From NCBI GenBank assembly GCA_902836725.1, contig CADFRV010000002.1, positions 1 through 39,590 on the forward strand: 39,590 nucleotides of DNA. Direction: 5' to 3'. Both the position numbers and the translations under genes were made by a program. Numbering within the stretch: the first letter of the stretch is position 1; each line of letters opens with the position of its first letter. Positions 7,769 to 16,917 of the stretch are shown here, in pieces. The notes below the pieces were generated by a model, which searched no databases, was not told the origin of the DNA, and was given only the letters and a program-made list of their open reading frames with translations. Source of the stretch: Muribaculaceae bacterium (GTDB lineage Bacteria; Bacteroidota; Bacteroidia; Bacteroidales; Muribaculaceae).

Positions 7769-7798
7769 TTGATAAACGGAAGTTTTTGCGTAAATTTG
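7769..7798 (+). promoter_or_regulatory. Sigma-ABfr promoter of the MalY/PatB-like gene
   Basis: TTG (7769-7771), 19 nt, then TAAATTTG (7791-7798) matches the Bacteroidetes consensus. A start near 7804 gives a leader of about 85 nt before the ATG at 7889, supporting that ATG over upstream in-frame alternatives. Otherwise 7679-7888 shows nothing recognisable. Confidence 0.65.
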
Positions 7799-7888
7799 CT
7801 TCCGATAGCTGCGGATGGCCCATATGGCGCATCCGGCGGCTTCCAGGGCAGCGGTCGCGCCCTGTTTCCCCTCTCATTATTCCGAGCA

Positions 7889-9088
7889 ATGAAAAAGTAT
7901 AATTTTGATGAAGTGATTGACCGCCATGGGAGCGGCTGTACGAAACTTGAGGATCTGCGGGTACTTTTCGGTAAGGAGGACCTTACACCGCTATGGATCG
8001 CCGATATGGACTTCTGTGTTTGCCCCGAGATAACCGAGGCGCTGCAGAAACGCATCTCGCATCCTATCTACGGATATTCGCGCCCGAAAGAGACATACTG
8101 GAGTTCGATCATCGACTGGCTCCACAGGCGCCATGCTTTCGATGTGCGCCGCGAGGAGCTTACATATGTGCCGGGAGTGGTGAAGGGGATCGCTTTCGCC
8201 ATAAATTTCTTCACATGCAAGGGTGACAAGGTGGTGATACAGCCACCGGTTTACCACCCTTTCCGTATCGTGATCGAGGGCAACGGCCGCGTTGTGGTGC
8301 CTAATCCGCTCGTACCTACCCCCGACGGCAGCTACGAGATGAATCTCGGGCAACTTGAGGAGATCTTCGCCACAGAGCATCCGCGCATGATGGTGCTCTG
8401 CAACCCTCACAATCCGATCGGGCTGCAGTGGAGCCGCGAGGTGCTTGCTGAAGTGGGACGCCTCGCCCGTAAATACGGCGTGCTGGTGATTTCCGACGAG
8501 ATACATGGCGACCTCATGCTCGGAGGACGCACCCATTATCCTTTTGCCGCATGCGGCGAGGACGCCGAGGCGGTGGCCATCACTTTCGGCGCCCCGAGCA
8601 AGACTTTCAATATCCCCGGTCTGGTAAGCTCGTGGTGTGTGGTTAAGAATCCCGAGATACGCGATCCGTTCTTCCACTGGCTCGACGTGAACGAATTTAA
8701 CGCCACCACATTCGTCTCCACCATCGGGGCGGAGACAGCATACACCCACGGCGAGCCTTGGCTTGAGGAGGTGGTGGAATACATCGAAGGCAATCTCGAC
8801 GCCATGCAGGAGTACATTGACACCCGCCTGCCGGGCATACGCATGGTGCGTCCGCAGGCCTCTTTCCTGGTATGGATGGATTTCCGCGGTCTCGGCATGG
8901 GGCACGACGAACTGGTGGACCTGGTGGTAAACCACGCCGGCCTGGCTCTGAACGACGGGGAGATGTTCGGTCAGCAGGGACACGGTTTCATGCGCGTCAA
9001 CGTAGCCACACCGCGCTGCGAGCTTTTCGAGGCACTCGGAAAACTTGAGAAGGCGCTGAAGGAATGCCGCGTCGGAGCACCTGTCTGA
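7889..9088 (+). CDS. MalY/PatB-family PLP-dependent cystathionine beta-lyase (C-S lyase)
   Basis: 399-residue fold-type I aminotransferase-like enzyme. I place the start at ATG 7889 (MKKYNFDEVIDRHGSGCTKL) because the promoter lies inside the longer open frame that begins at 7487. The segment LTPLWIADMDF is typical of the MalY/PatB subgroup. PLP contacts include NPHNPIG (about 172-178), SDEIHGD with Asp203, and the Schiff-base Lys238 in GAPSKTFNIPGL. The reaction is alpha,beta-elimination of cystathionine or cysteine conjugates to thiol, pyruvate and ammonia. It is followed 48 bp later by aroA and could be co-transcribed with it. Regulatory side functions like those of E. coli MalY cannot be inferred. 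Confidence 0.92.
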   Translation: MKKYNFDEVIDRHGSGCTKLEDLRVLFGKEDLTPLWIADMDFCVCPEITEALQKRISHPIYGYSRPKETYWSSIIDWLHRRHAFDVRREELTYVPGVVKGIAFAINFFTCKGDKVVIQPPVYHPFRIVIEGNGRVVVPNPLVPTPDGSYEMNLGQLEEIFATEHPRMMVLCNPHNPIGLQWSREVLAEVGRLARKYGVLVISDEIHGDLMLGGRTHYPFAACGEDAEAVAITFGAPSKTFNIPGLVSSWCVVKNPEIRDPFFHWLDVNEFNATTFVSTIGAETAYTHGEPWLEEVVEYIEGNLDAMQEYIDTRLPGIRMVRPQASFLVWMDFRGLGMGHDELVDLVVNHAGLALNDGEMFGQQGHGFMRVNVATPRCELFEALGKLEKALKECRVGAPV

Positions 9089-9136
9089 ATGTCACCTGAT
9101 AAAATTAAAAAAAGATACTGTTAAACACCCTCGAAG

Positions 9137-10441
9137 ATGAAATATGCGATTTTGCCTCCTGGCGAACTGATTGAAGACGGAGTGGTGACACTCCCCCTGT
9201 CCAAGAGCATCTCCACCCGCATGCTGGTGCTTGACGCTCTTGCGGGAATTTACCATGACGTTCCCGACGGGGCAGTGGCCGACTGCGATGACACGCGGGT
9301 TATCATTTCCGCCATATCCGAAGCACGTAAGGCCGAGGCTTCCGGCGCCCGTGTGGTTCTTGACATGAAGTCGTCAGGCGCCGCCCTCCGCTTCCTTACG
9401 GCCTATTTTGCCATACAGCCCGGAGCTGAGGTTGAGCTTACAGGTGATGAGCGCCTCTGCGCGCGTCCGATGGAGCCTCTGGTCACAGCTTTGCGGCAGT
9501 GCGGGGCACAGATCGAGTATCTTGCCGGGGAGGGATATGCGCCGCTTCTGGTGAAAGGCCGCAGTCTCCCGGGTGGAGAGATAACGATTGACTCCACCGT
9601 CTCTTCGCAGTTCATTTCGGCACTGCTTATGGTGGCTCCTTATATGGAGAAGGGGCTTACATTGCGTCTGGAGGGTGAGCCGGTGTCATTGCCATACATA
9701 CTGATGACACTCGCCATGATGCGTCAGCGTGGTGTAGAAGTGGAGCGCGAGCCGTTGCGGATAGATGTGCCGCATGGCTCATACACACACTTTGATCAGC
9801 CTGCCGAGGGCGATTGGTCCGCTGCCGCTTTCTGGTTCGAGGTCTCGGCACTTTCCGCCGGATGGATCACACTTACCAATCTTCCCGAAGACAGCATACA
9901 GGGTGACAGGGCGGCCGCGAAATTCTTCGACTGTCTCGGGGTCACACTCTCTGCCGAGGAAGTGGAGACCGGCGTGCAGCTTTGCCCCTCACCGGAGGTA
10001 TATGGCCGTCTGGATCTTGACCTCACCGACAATCCCGACCTGGCTCCCGCTCTCGCCGTCACATGTTGCCTCATCGGGGTTCCTTTCAAGTTTGTCGGCC
10101 TCGCCACACTGGCTACCAAAGAGTGCGACCGCCTCGCGGCCATATGCGAGGAGATGGACAAGATAGGGCGTGTGGTGGAAAAAGTGCGTGATTTCGGTCT
10201 GGAATGGGAGGGGAAGACACATCCCGTGAGGGAGGTCCCCGTTTTCAGCGCCCACGGCGACCACCGCATGGCCATGGCTCTCGCGCCTGTTTCCGTATAT
10301 CTGCCGGGCATCACCATCGACGGCGCCGAGTGTGTGAGCAAGTCGTATCCGGGATATTGGGACGATCTCCGCTCCATAGGTTTCCGTGTTGTGGATATCA
10401 CCGCGGCCGCCACGTCTCAGGAAAAGGAGGGACAGGCATGA
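9137..10441 (+). CDS. aroA: 3-phosphoshikimate 1-carboxyvinyltransferase (EPSP synthase)
   Basis: 434 residues, normal AroA length. Visible motifs are LPLSKSISTRML (substrate lysine and phosphate binding), SSGAALRFLTAYFA, DSTVSSQFISALLM, GDWSAAAFWFE, LTDNPDLAPALAV, ATKECDRLAAICEEM and the C-terminal HGDHRMAMALAP. The enzyme transfers the enolpyruvyl group of PEP to shikimate-3-phosphate in the chorismate pathway. The stop overlaps the next start in an ATGA arrangement. The shikimate gene aroQ is elsewhere in the window (32749-33174), so the pathway is dispersed. The N-terminal motif is divergent from E. coli but resembles what I know of Bacteroidales AroA. Confidence 0.95.
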   Translation: MKYAILPPGELIEDGVVTLPLSKSISTRMLVLDALAGIYHDVPDGAVADCDDTRVIISAISEARKAEASGARVVLDMKSSGAALRFLTAYFAIQPGAEVELTGDERLCARPMEPLVTALRQCGAQIEYLAGEGYAPLLVKGRSLPGGEITIDSTVSSQFISALLMVAPYMEKGLTLRLEGEPVSLPYILMTLAMMRQRGVEVEREPLRIDVPHGSYTHFDQPAEGDWSAAAFWFEVSALSAGWITLTNLPEDSIQGDRAAAKFFDCLGVTLSAEEVETGVQLCPSPEVYGRLDLDLTDNPDLAPALAVTCCLIGVPFKFVGLATLATKECDRLAAICEEMDKIGRVVEKVRDFGLEWEGKTHPVREVPVFSAHGDHRMAMALAPVSVYLPGITIDGAECVSKSYPGYWDDLRSIGFRVVDITAAATSQEKEGQA

Positions 10442-10896
10442 AAGGCGCTCTGATTATTCTTCTTGCGCTTGTGGTCACCGGCGTGGTGCTCTACCTGTTC
10501 CATCGCCGCGATGTGCGCAGGGGCACCGACCAGGCTCCCACTATGGGACCTATGCCCGACAGGGTGCAGGATGAGGATGGCGATGACAGCGCATGCTGCG
10601 GCATGCATGTCACCTGCGAGAAAGACTCGCTCCTGGCTGCTGTCAGCGACAAGATAGAATATTTTGACGATGAGGATCTTGACAAGTTCGCCGGACGTGC
10701 GCCCGACAGCTACGAGGACGACGAGATCGAGGAATTCCGCGACGTGCTGCTCACACTTATTCCCACCGACATTGCTCCCTGGGCGCGCAGCATCCAGCTC
10801 AGAGGGATAGAGCTCCCCTCGGAGGTGCGCGACGAACTGCTGATGATAGTGGCCGAGGCACGCCGCGAGGCCACGGGGCATACCGCTACAAAATGA
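10438..10896 (+). CDS. Small membrane-anchored acidic protein with a CCGMH motif, unknown function
   Basis: 152 residues starting at ATG 10438, overlapping aroA by 4 bp. Residues 4-21 form one hydrophobic membrane segment followed by Arg-rich HRRDVRRG (positive-inside). The rest should be cytoplasmic and is strongly acidic. A cluster SACCGMHVTCEKDSLL (Cys53, Cys54, His57, Cys60) could bind a metal or Fe-S centre. The C-terminal part, FRDVLLTLIPTDIAPWARSIQLRGIELP, looks helical and well ordered. I believe homologues sit beside aroA and a metal permease in other Bacteroidales, but I cannot name a function. The next gene again overlaps by ATGA. Confidence 0.75.
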   Translation: MKGALIILLALVVTGVVLYLFHRRDVRRGTDQAPTMGPMPDRVQDEDGDDSACCGMHVTCEKDSLLAAVSDKIEYFDDEDLDKFAGRAPDSYEDDEIEEFRDVLLTLIPTDIAPWARSIQLRGIELPSEVRDELLMIVAEARREATGHTATK

Positions 10897-11720
10897 CTGA
10901 ACTGATAGGATACAGCTTTTTTACCAATGCGCTCGCAGGGGTGCTTATAATCGCCGTCGCCACGGCCATGGTCGGAACCTACGTCATGGCGCGCCGTCTC
11001 GCCGCCATAACCGGCGGCATCACACATGCCTGTTTCGGTGGACTCGGCCTGGGGTATTACCTCGGGGTAAGTCCCATCGCCATGGCGGGAGTTTTCGCCA
11101 TAGGCTCCTCGCTGATAGTGGAATGGATGTCGGCACGCTACCGTGTGCGCGAGGATTCCGCCATTGCCGTCGTGTGGTCTGTGGGGATGGCCCTGGGTGT
11201 GCTCTTCGTGTTTCTCACACCGGGATTCGTGCCCGAGCTGAATTCGTTCCTTTTCGGCAACATACTCAACATCTCTTCCCTGGACCTCTGGATTTTCGCC
11301 ATATACACTCTCTTGCTGGGAGGGTTCTTCGCATGGAAGTTCCGCGAGATAGTGGCGTGTGCGTTCGACCGCGATTTCGCGCGTGTGGCGGGTCTGCCGG
11401 TGCGTTTCATCACGCTGACAATGACCGTGATGGTGGCTCTCTGTGTGGTGCTCGCCATACGTCTGGTAGGCATAATGATGCTCATGGCGGTGATATCGCT
11501 CCCGCAGATGGCCGCAGAGGTGTTCTGCCGGCGTTTCGGCTCCATAATGTGGCTTTCCGCCCTGATTTCTGTGGCTGCGGGCGCCGGGGGACTGATAATG
11601 TCCACCTACATAGATGTGCCATGTTCCGCCCTGATAGTGCTTCTGCTCGGGACGGTGTATGTGTGCTCGCGTGTCGGGAAAAACCTCGCCGCGTCATTTA
11701 AAGGGAAGTGCAGGAGATGA
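10893..11720 (+). CDS. ABC-3 family metal (Zn/Mn/Fe) transporter permease, ZnuB/MntB-like
   Basis: 275-residue integral membrane protein with about eight hydrophobic segments. The ABC-3 family signatures are clear: VMARRLAAITGGITHACFGGLGLGYYLG near the N-terminus, the later FRE-containing loop (WKFREIVACAFDRDFARVAGLP) and ALCVVLAIRLVGIMMLMAVISLPQMAAEVFC. It would form the inner-membrane channel of a zinc, manganese or iron importer. Neither the ATPase nor the substrate-binding protein is adjacent, so the partners must be encoded elsewhere. It overlaps both the CCGMH gene and the GH25 gene by ATGA, indicating translational coupling. Metal specificity is not readable. Confidence 0.9.
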   Translation: MTELIGYSFFTNALAGVLIIAVATAMVGTYVMARRLAAITGGITHACFGGLGLGYYLGVSPIAMAGVFAIGSSLIVEWMSARYRVREDSAIAVVWSVGMALGVLFVFLTPGFVPELNSFLFGNILNISSLDLWIFAIYTLLLGGFFAWKFREIVACAFDRDFARVAGLPVRFITLTMTVMVALCVVLAIRLVGIMMLMAVISLPQMAAEVFCRRFGSIMWLSALISVAAGAGGLIMSTYIDVPCSALIVLLLGTVYVCSRVGKNLAASFKGKCRR

Positions 11721-12514
11721 CGTGGTTCGGCGGTCAGATAAAAAAGTGGAGCCGCAGGAGATTGCTGTTCTCGGCAGCCGCGCTTCTGGTTTTTCTGGGG
11801 GGAGCCGGATGGTGGACATACAACCGCTTCTTTTCCGAGCGGGCCAACCCGTCGATGGAGGAGTATCCGGTGCGCGGCATAGATATCTCGGCTCATAACG
11901 GCGATGTGGACTACAGCCGCCTGCGCGAAGGTGGCGTGCGGTTCGCCTACATCAAGGCCACCGAGGGCGCCGATTTCTGCGACCGCCGCTTCATACAGAA
12001 CGCCACCGGCCTGCGCCGTGCGGGGATACCTACCGGGGCATATCATTTTTTCCGGTTCAACCGCGACGGTGAAATGCAGGCCTGGAATTTTCTCAACGCC
12101 CTGAGAGGGCGCGATTTCCTCCTTCCGCCGGCCGTGGATGTGGAGGAATGGGGCAATGCCGACGGCGTGCACATAGCCCGCATACGGCGTGAGCTGCGCC
12201 GCATGCTCGATCTTCTGCGCCGGGAGGGTTATGAGCCTATCCTTTATTCCAATAAAAACGGCTATCAGCGTTATCTGCGCAGCCATTTCAGTGATTTCCC
12301 CCTCTGGATATGTTCCTTCACCGACCCTCCCCTCGGGGGTGGCGAGCCGTGGGTGATATGGCAGTACAGCCACCGCGGTTCCATACCGGGTATCTCTGGA
12401 TCGGTAGACTGCAACACGATCTATCCCACTCATCCTCTGGCCGCGGTAGTTACCGGGGCCGCCATCCCTGCAGATACTGTTAATGTCCGAACAGGCAACG
12501 TTTTAGTGCAATAA
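11717..12514 (+). CDS. Membrane-anchored GH25 muramidase (lysozyme-like)
   Basis: I start at ATG 11717 (ATGA overlap with the permease stop; 265 residues) rather than the in-frame GTG at 11708. Residues 10-37 form an Arg-rich stem and one membrane span (RRRLLFSAAALLVFLGGAGWW). The rest is the GH25 barrel: GIDISAHNGDVDY with Asp56, FAYIKATEGADFCDRRF, GAYHFFRF, the catalytic pair Asp141/Glu143 in PPAVDVEEWG, LYSNKNGY, and VIWQYSHRGSIPGISGSVDCN. GH25 enzymes cleave the MurNAc-GlcNAc bond of peptidoglycan. In a Gram-negative host this would be periplasmic remodelling. It is the last gene of the aroA chain and lies 82 bp before the first PorU-like gene. Confidence 0.92.
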   Translation: MTWFGGQIKKWSRRRLLFSAAALLVFLGGAGWWTYNRFFSERANPSMEEYPVRGIDISAHNGDVDYSRLREGGVRFAYIKATEGADFCDRRFIQNATGLRRAGIPTGAYHFFRFNRDGEMQAWNFLNALRGRDFLLPPAVDVEEWGNADGVHIARIRRELRRMLDLLRREGYEPILYSNKNGYQRYLRSHFSDFPLWICSFTDPPLGGGEPWVIWQYSHRGSIPGISGSVDCNTIYPTHPLAAVVTGAAIPADTVNVRTGNVLVQ

Positions 12515-12596
12515 ATCCGCTGCAATTCCGTTATTCATTCAGCAGACCGCCGCTATCGCAGCCGCCGGTCCGCGAGGTAATCTATGTAAAAACGAC

Positions 12597-15500
12597 ATGA
12601 CTAAAAGATACTCAAATATTTATGCAGTCGTGGCGCTCCTGCTGGCTTTCATCCTCTCGCCGGCGGTGGCCTGCGCGTTCAAACTTGACACCTATGCGGC
12701 CTCTTCCCGTCTCTCTTCCGGGAAATGGGTGCGTGTGTCTGTCGCCGCCACCGGCATGCACTGCATATCGGAAAGCATGTTGCGCTCGTGGGGCTTCTCC
12801 GATCCCTCGAAAGTGAGGGTCTACGGATACGGCGCGAAAAGGCTTCCCGACCAGCTTACCACGGCCTATATCGACGATCTGCCCCAGACCGCATCGGAGT
12901 ATGTGCAGGGGAAAGGTGTGTTTTTCTATGCGCTCGGGCCGGTGGCGTGGACAAATGTTTCCGGAAACCTCTACCGTCCGTCGCAGAACCCATATACCTC
13001 CGTGGGCTACTATTACCTCACTGACGACGGCGCCCCTGACGACGCGGAGCGTCTAGTGCCCCCTCACCGGGCTTTTACACAGGTCTCTGACGAAAGCTCG
13101 AATCTCAGGGTCAACACTTTCTATGACAGGCTTTTCCATGAAAAAGACCTTGAATCGCCCGGCGAGGCCGGTTTTTTCATGGTAGGTGAGGATTTCAGAT
13201 ACCAGACCAAGCAGACGTTCGACTTCACGCTTACCGATCTGGCCGAGCCTCTGAAAGAACTGCAGGACGACGGATCAGCCAAGGAGATCCCTACCGTGAA
13301 TATAGAATTCTCATTCGTGGCACTTACCATATCGGGAGCCAGCCAGCTCACATACACGGCAAACGGCACGACGCTTACCGAGGCTGCAGTCGACAGAATC
13401 GAAGGTGTGAGCGGTGACAGCCACTATACGCACGGGCGCCAGAGCCTCAGCCGCAAGGATTATATGGCCCGTTCCGAGAAGCTGTCCCTCGGAGTGAACT
13501 ACCGTTCATCAGGCACAGTGTCCCGCTCCAATCTCAATTACATAGCCATCGCATATCTGCGCAAATTGCAGCTTCCGGCATCGCGCAACCTTGACATCTA
13601 CCTCTCTTCGCGCTCCGACGCGCGCCTTGCCAACGCCGGTGCCGATACCAGGGTATGGGACGTGAGCGATCCCACCGACATACGCGCCATGGAGACAAAG
13701 ATGATAAACGACAGTCTCCAGTGGGGCGCTACCTCCACACGGCGTACATATGCGGCATGGGAGCCGGCGGGGAAATTCCCCTCGCCGGTATTTGTGGAGC
13801 AGGTGCGCAACCAGAACCTGCACGCCCTCCCTGTGCACGACATGGTGATATTTACCCCCGGCGAATGGAAATCGGAAGCCGAGAGGCTTGCGGCCTACCA
13901 CCGTGACGATAAGGAGGATCCGCTGCAGGTGCTTGTGCTTACCCCTCAGGAGGTCTACAATGAGTTCTCTTCAGGTGTGCCCGACGCGCAGTCCTTCCGC
14001 AAATGCATGAAGATGTTCTATGACCGCTGTAACTCATCGGAAGCTGTGGAAGGGGAGGGCAGACTGCGCTATGCGCTGTTTATGAGCCGTCCTACCTACG
14101 ACTACCGCAGGGTTAGCCCGAAAGTGGCCAATCTCAAATATCCGATGCTACCTACCTGGTTTACTGACAATGGGCTGAGCGACAACGATTCATATATGAC
14201 AGACGATATGATGGCTTTTCTGGAGGACAATTCCGGAGCCAATCTGGGGCGCGACCGCCTGTGTGTCGCCGTAGGGCGCCTTCCGGTAACGTCTGTCGCC
14301 AATGCGAAGGCTGCTGTCGACAAGATCATCGCATACAAGGAGCGCTCTCCCAAAGGTCTGTGGCAGAATAATATAGTCATGCTCGCCGATGACCGCAACA
14401 GTGGCATACACATGATACAGGCTGACAGCATGTGGGTGCGCATGAACCAGGAGACCCGGCTTACACCGGGTGCCGGAGCCATCTACAAGAAGGTGTATAT
14501 CGACGAATATGAGCAGGTCTCAGGCACATATCCCGAGGCGAGAACCCAGCTGTACCGCAATCTTGACGAGGGTGCCATGCTCTGGGCATATATCGGTCAT
14601 GCAAACCCCTCCTCGCTCACTGCGGAAGGGATTGTGACCTATACCGACCTCAACAACTTCTATCTGCGCCACTGGCCTCTGGTATATGCGGCCACATGCG
14701 ACTTCATGCGTTGGGATTCCACCGATATTTCCGGCGCCGAGATCCTGTTCAGCAATCCGAGCGGAGGCGTGGTGTCGGCAATAAGCGCCACCAGGCCGGT
14801 GTATATTGCAGACAACGGCTATCTTACCAAATCGCTCGGCATACAATTCTTCAAACGTGACGAAAACGGCCGCGTACGCACTGTGGGAGAGATATACCAG
14901 GCGATGAAAAACGAAATCTGGCTTGCCACTACCTCTCTTTCCAGATACGACACAAACAAGCTGCGTTATGTGCTTCTCGGTGACCCGGCCATGAGGCTTG
15001 TGTATCCGTCGAACATCGTAAGGCTCAACGAGGTGGCAGGAAAGCCGGTGGTGCCCGTCGATGGCGACGAGGAGCCTGTGCAGCTTATGGCCAGGCAGAC
15101 GGCCGTGTTGCGTGGCAACGTCACGGACCCGTCGGGAAATGTCCTTACGGATTTCGACGGCACACTCACCGTGACACTTTACGACGCCGATTATTCCGTG
15201 ACCACCCACGGTTACGGGATAGAGGATGATCCCGGTATTGAATATACCACCGACAAGATGGGGGGACGTCTGTATGTAGGCTCCGCTAATGTCACAGGCG
15301 GCGCATTCGAGATGACGGTTTCCATGCCCGCCGAGGTGGCCGATAATTACCGCGAAGCCACATTCAACATGTATGCCCAGGCCAAAGACGGCCGCGAGGC
15401 CAACGGTGTATGCCGCGACCTGTATGTCTATGGCATCGATGCCGACGCCATACCCGATGAAACGGCTCCTGTAATCGAGAGCATGTACCTGAACCATCCG

Positions 15501-16130
15501 TCGTTCCGCGACGGCCAGACCGTGAACTCCGCTCCCATGCTCATTGCCACCGTGACCGACGACCGTGCCCTGAACCTCTCCACCGCAGGTGTAGGCCATA
15601 ATATGGCATTGTATCTTGACGGCGGCGACAGAAGCTATACCGATATTTCCGACTTCTTCGTCCCATTTGCCGACGGCACTCCGGGAGGCACCATCAACTA
15701 CCCGCTGTCAAACCTGGCACCCGGATATCACTCCCTCAGGTTGCGTGTGTGGGACACCGGGCCTAACTCCGCCGAGGCTACAGTCAATTTCAGCGTGCAA
15801 CAGGAGGTACCTCCGGTAATATACGACGTATATACCGACTGTAACCCGGCTTCTGAAAGAGCGAATTTCTATATATCGCATGACCGTCCTGATCTCACTA
15901 TGACTGTGACGGTGGAGGTGTTCGACCTGACGGGACGCCCGATCTGGCAGAAGACACAGACCGCACGCAGCGACATGTTCACCACTATGCCTATCACATG
16001 GGATCTGCTCGACTCCGGCGGCCGCCGCGTGCAGAGGGGCATATACCTTTACAGAGCCACGGTTTCCGACAGCGACAGCGGGGAAAAGACCGCTACCGCG
16101 TCGCGACGGCTGGCTGTTACCGCCCAATAA
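12597..16130 (+). CDS. PorU-like C25 (gingipain-fold) peptidase 1, T9SS sortase family
   Basis: 1177 residues with a signal peptide (hydrophobic 9-27, ending SPAVACAF). Family features are SSGKWVRVSVAATGMH and LRSWGFSDPSKVRVYGYG near the N-terminus, VYNEFSSG at 453-460, and a C25 active site with His668 (AYIGHA) and Cys701 (AATCDF). LLGDPAMRLVYP follows, and the C-terminal beta-domain contains WDLLDSGGRRVQRGIYLY. The His-Cys spacing of 33 matches, as I recall, P. gingivalis PorU (catalytic Cys near 690). PorU removes the C-terminal sorting domain of T9SS cargo at the outer membrane and attaches the cargo to A-LPS. No porV is adjacent. A close paralogue lies at 17505-20984; I cannot tell which is the orthologue of PorU. 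Confidence 0.85.
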   Translation: MTKRYSNIYAVVALLLAFILSPAVACAFKLDTYAASSRLSSGKWVRVSVAATGMHCISESMLRSWGFSDPSKVRVYGYGAKRLPDQLTTAYIDDLPQTASEYVQGKGVFFYALGPVAWTNVSGNLYRPSQNPYTSVGYYYLTDDGAPDDAERLVPPHRAFTQVSDESSNLRVNTFYDRLFHEKDLESPGEAGFFMVGEDFRYQTKQTFDFTLTDLAEPLKELQDDGSAKEIPTVNIEFSFVALTISGASQLTYTANGTTLTEAAVDRIEGVSGDSHYTHGRQSLSRKDYMARSEKLSLGVNYRSSGTVSRSNLNYIAIAYLRKLQLPASRNLDIYLSSRSDARLANAGADTRVWDVSDPTDIRAMETKMINDSLQWGATSTRRTYAAWEPAGKFPSPVFVEQVRNQNLHALPVHDMVIFTPGEWKSEAERLAAYHRDDKEDPLQVLVLTPQEVYNEFSSGVPDAQSFRKCMKMFYDRCNSSEAVEGEGRLRYALFMSRPTYDYRRVSPKVANLKYPMLPTWFTDNGLSDNDSYMTDDMMAFLEDNSGANLGRDRLCVAVGRLPVTSVANAKAAVDKIIAYKERSPKGLWQNNIVMLADDRNSGIHMIQADSMWVRMNQETRLTPGAGAIYKKVYIDEYEQVSGTYPEARTQLYRNLDEGAMLWAYIGHANPSSLTAEGIVTYTDLNNFYLRHWPLVYAATCDFMRWDSTDISGAEILFSNPSGGVVSAISATRPVYIADNGYLTKSLGIQFFKRDENGRVRTVGEIYQAMKNEIWLATTSLSRYDTNKLRYVLLGDPAMRLVYPSNIVRLNEVAGKPVVPVDGDEEPVQLMARQTAVLRGNVTDPSGNVLTDFDGTLTVTLYDADYSVTTHGYGIEDDPGIEYTTDKMGGRLYVGSANVTGGAFEMTVSMPAEVADNYREATFNMYAQAKDGREANGVCRDLYVYGIDADAIPDETAPVIESMYLNHPSFRDGQTVNSAPMLIATVTDDRALNLSTAGVGHNMALYLDGGDRSYTDISDFFVPFADGTPGGTINYPLSNLAPGYHSLRLRVWDTGPNSAEATVNFSVQQEVPPVIYDVYTDCNPASERANFYISHDRPDLTMTVTVEVFDLTGRPIWQKTQTARSDMFTTMPITWDLLDSGGRRVQRGIYLYRATVSDSDSGEKTATASRRLAVTAQ

Positions 16131-16164
16131 ACCGTGTCGGTTCGGATATTTTGCGAAAACTTTG

Positions 16165-16172
16165 TAACTTTG
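16165..16172 (+). promoter_or_regulatory. Candidate -7 element of the rex transcription unit
   Basis: TAACTTTG fits TAnnTTTG and lies about 73 bp before the rex start, just after the stop of the first PorU-like gene. TTTG at 16150-16153 is too close (11 nt) to be the -33 box. No Rex-type palindrome is evident here. Confidence 0.5.
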
Positions 16173-16245
16173 CAGAATAATCCCGTTTCCGGACACCCGC
16201 GACTGATTTTCACGGGCTCGTCCGGCGACGCGCATACGTTGAACA

Positions 16246-16878
16246 ATGGACAATTCTCGCCACGACATAATTCCCGAGCCGGCACTGAGGCGCATGCCCT
16301 GGTATCTGGCCTATGTAAGCCTTTTGCGGGAGCGGAAGGTTGAGTTCGTGTCCTCTACACAGATCTCAAGGGAACTCAAGGTGGATGCCTCGCAGATTGC
16401 GAAAGACCTGTCTTTTCTCGATATAAGGGGGAAGACACGCATCGGTTATGAGGTGGCGCTTCTCGAGCACAAACTCGAGGAATTCCTCGGGTTCCGCAGG
16501 GAACACCGCGCGGTCATAGTGGGGGTCGGCTCGCTCGGCGGAGCGCTCATGCAGGATTCCGGTCTCGGACGGTATGGTCTGGAGATTGTAGCCGGTTTCG
16601 ATGTAAACCCCGCAGTGGCCGGTACCCTCAGGCACGGATTGCCCGTGTATAACATCAGCGAACTCAAGGAGCGCTGCCAGATGCTTCATGCCGGCATCGG
16701 CATAGTCACAGTGCCGGTAGAGCATGCACAGGCTACGGCAGACCGCCTTATAGAGGCCGGTGTGAAAGCCATATGGAATTTCACCCCTTACCGCATCTGT
16801 GTGCCCGACGGGATCGTGATTTCCAATACCTCCATATACGCCCATCTCGCTGTGATGTACAACCGGATGCATTCGTAA
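16246..16878 (+). CDS. rex: Redox-sensing transcriptional repressor Rex
   Basis: 210 residues with the two-domain Rex plan. The N-terminal winged helix covers 1-80 (EPALRRMPWYLAYVSLL, then STQISRELKVDASQIAKDL and IGYEVALL). A Rossmann NAD(H)-binding domain begins at AVIVGVGSLGGAL (about 89-101), followed by FDVNP, and the dimer-swap C-terminal helix is NTSIYAHLAVMYNRM. Rex senses the NADH/NAD+ ratio and represses fermentation and respiration genes. The gene is downstream of one PorU-like peptidase and, with 39 bp to the FAH-like gene, appears to head a unit that includes the second. Whether Rex controls these neighbours cannot be seen. Confidence 0.93.
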   Translation: MDNSRHDIIPEPALRRMPWYLAYVSLLRERKVEFVSSTQISRELKVDASQIAKDLSFLDIRGKTRIGYEVALLEHKLEEFLGFRREHRAVIVGVGSLGGALMQDSGLGRYGLEIVAGFDVNPAVAGTLRHGLPVYNISELKERCQMLHAGIGIVTVPVEHAQATADRLIEAGVKAIWNFTPYRICVPDGIVISNTSIYAHLAVMYNRMHS

Positions 16879-16917
16879 GCGTGGCGCCCATATACGGAAA
16901 CTTGCACATAGACAGCA

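Noticed and set aside
7487..7888. N-terminal extension of the MalY/PatB-like protein
   Set aside because: It overlaps the divergent NUDIX gene and contains the promoter; the family start matches MKKYNFDEVIDRHGSG at 7889.
12515..12596. Promoter directly upstream of the first PorU-like gene
   Set aside because: No TAnnTTTG box is present in this 82-bp gap; transcription may come from the upstream operon.
14520..15599. Long open frame (359 codons) on the minus strand inside the first PorU-like gene
   Set aside because: It lies fully antisense to a well-supported gene, shows no family motif, and has the His/Gly/Val-rich composition typical of the antisense frame of GC-rich coding DNA.
16141..16245. 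Rex autoregulatory operator upstream of rex
   Set aside because: I looked for a TTGT-type palindrome around the -7 box and found only unrelated AT-rich sequence.
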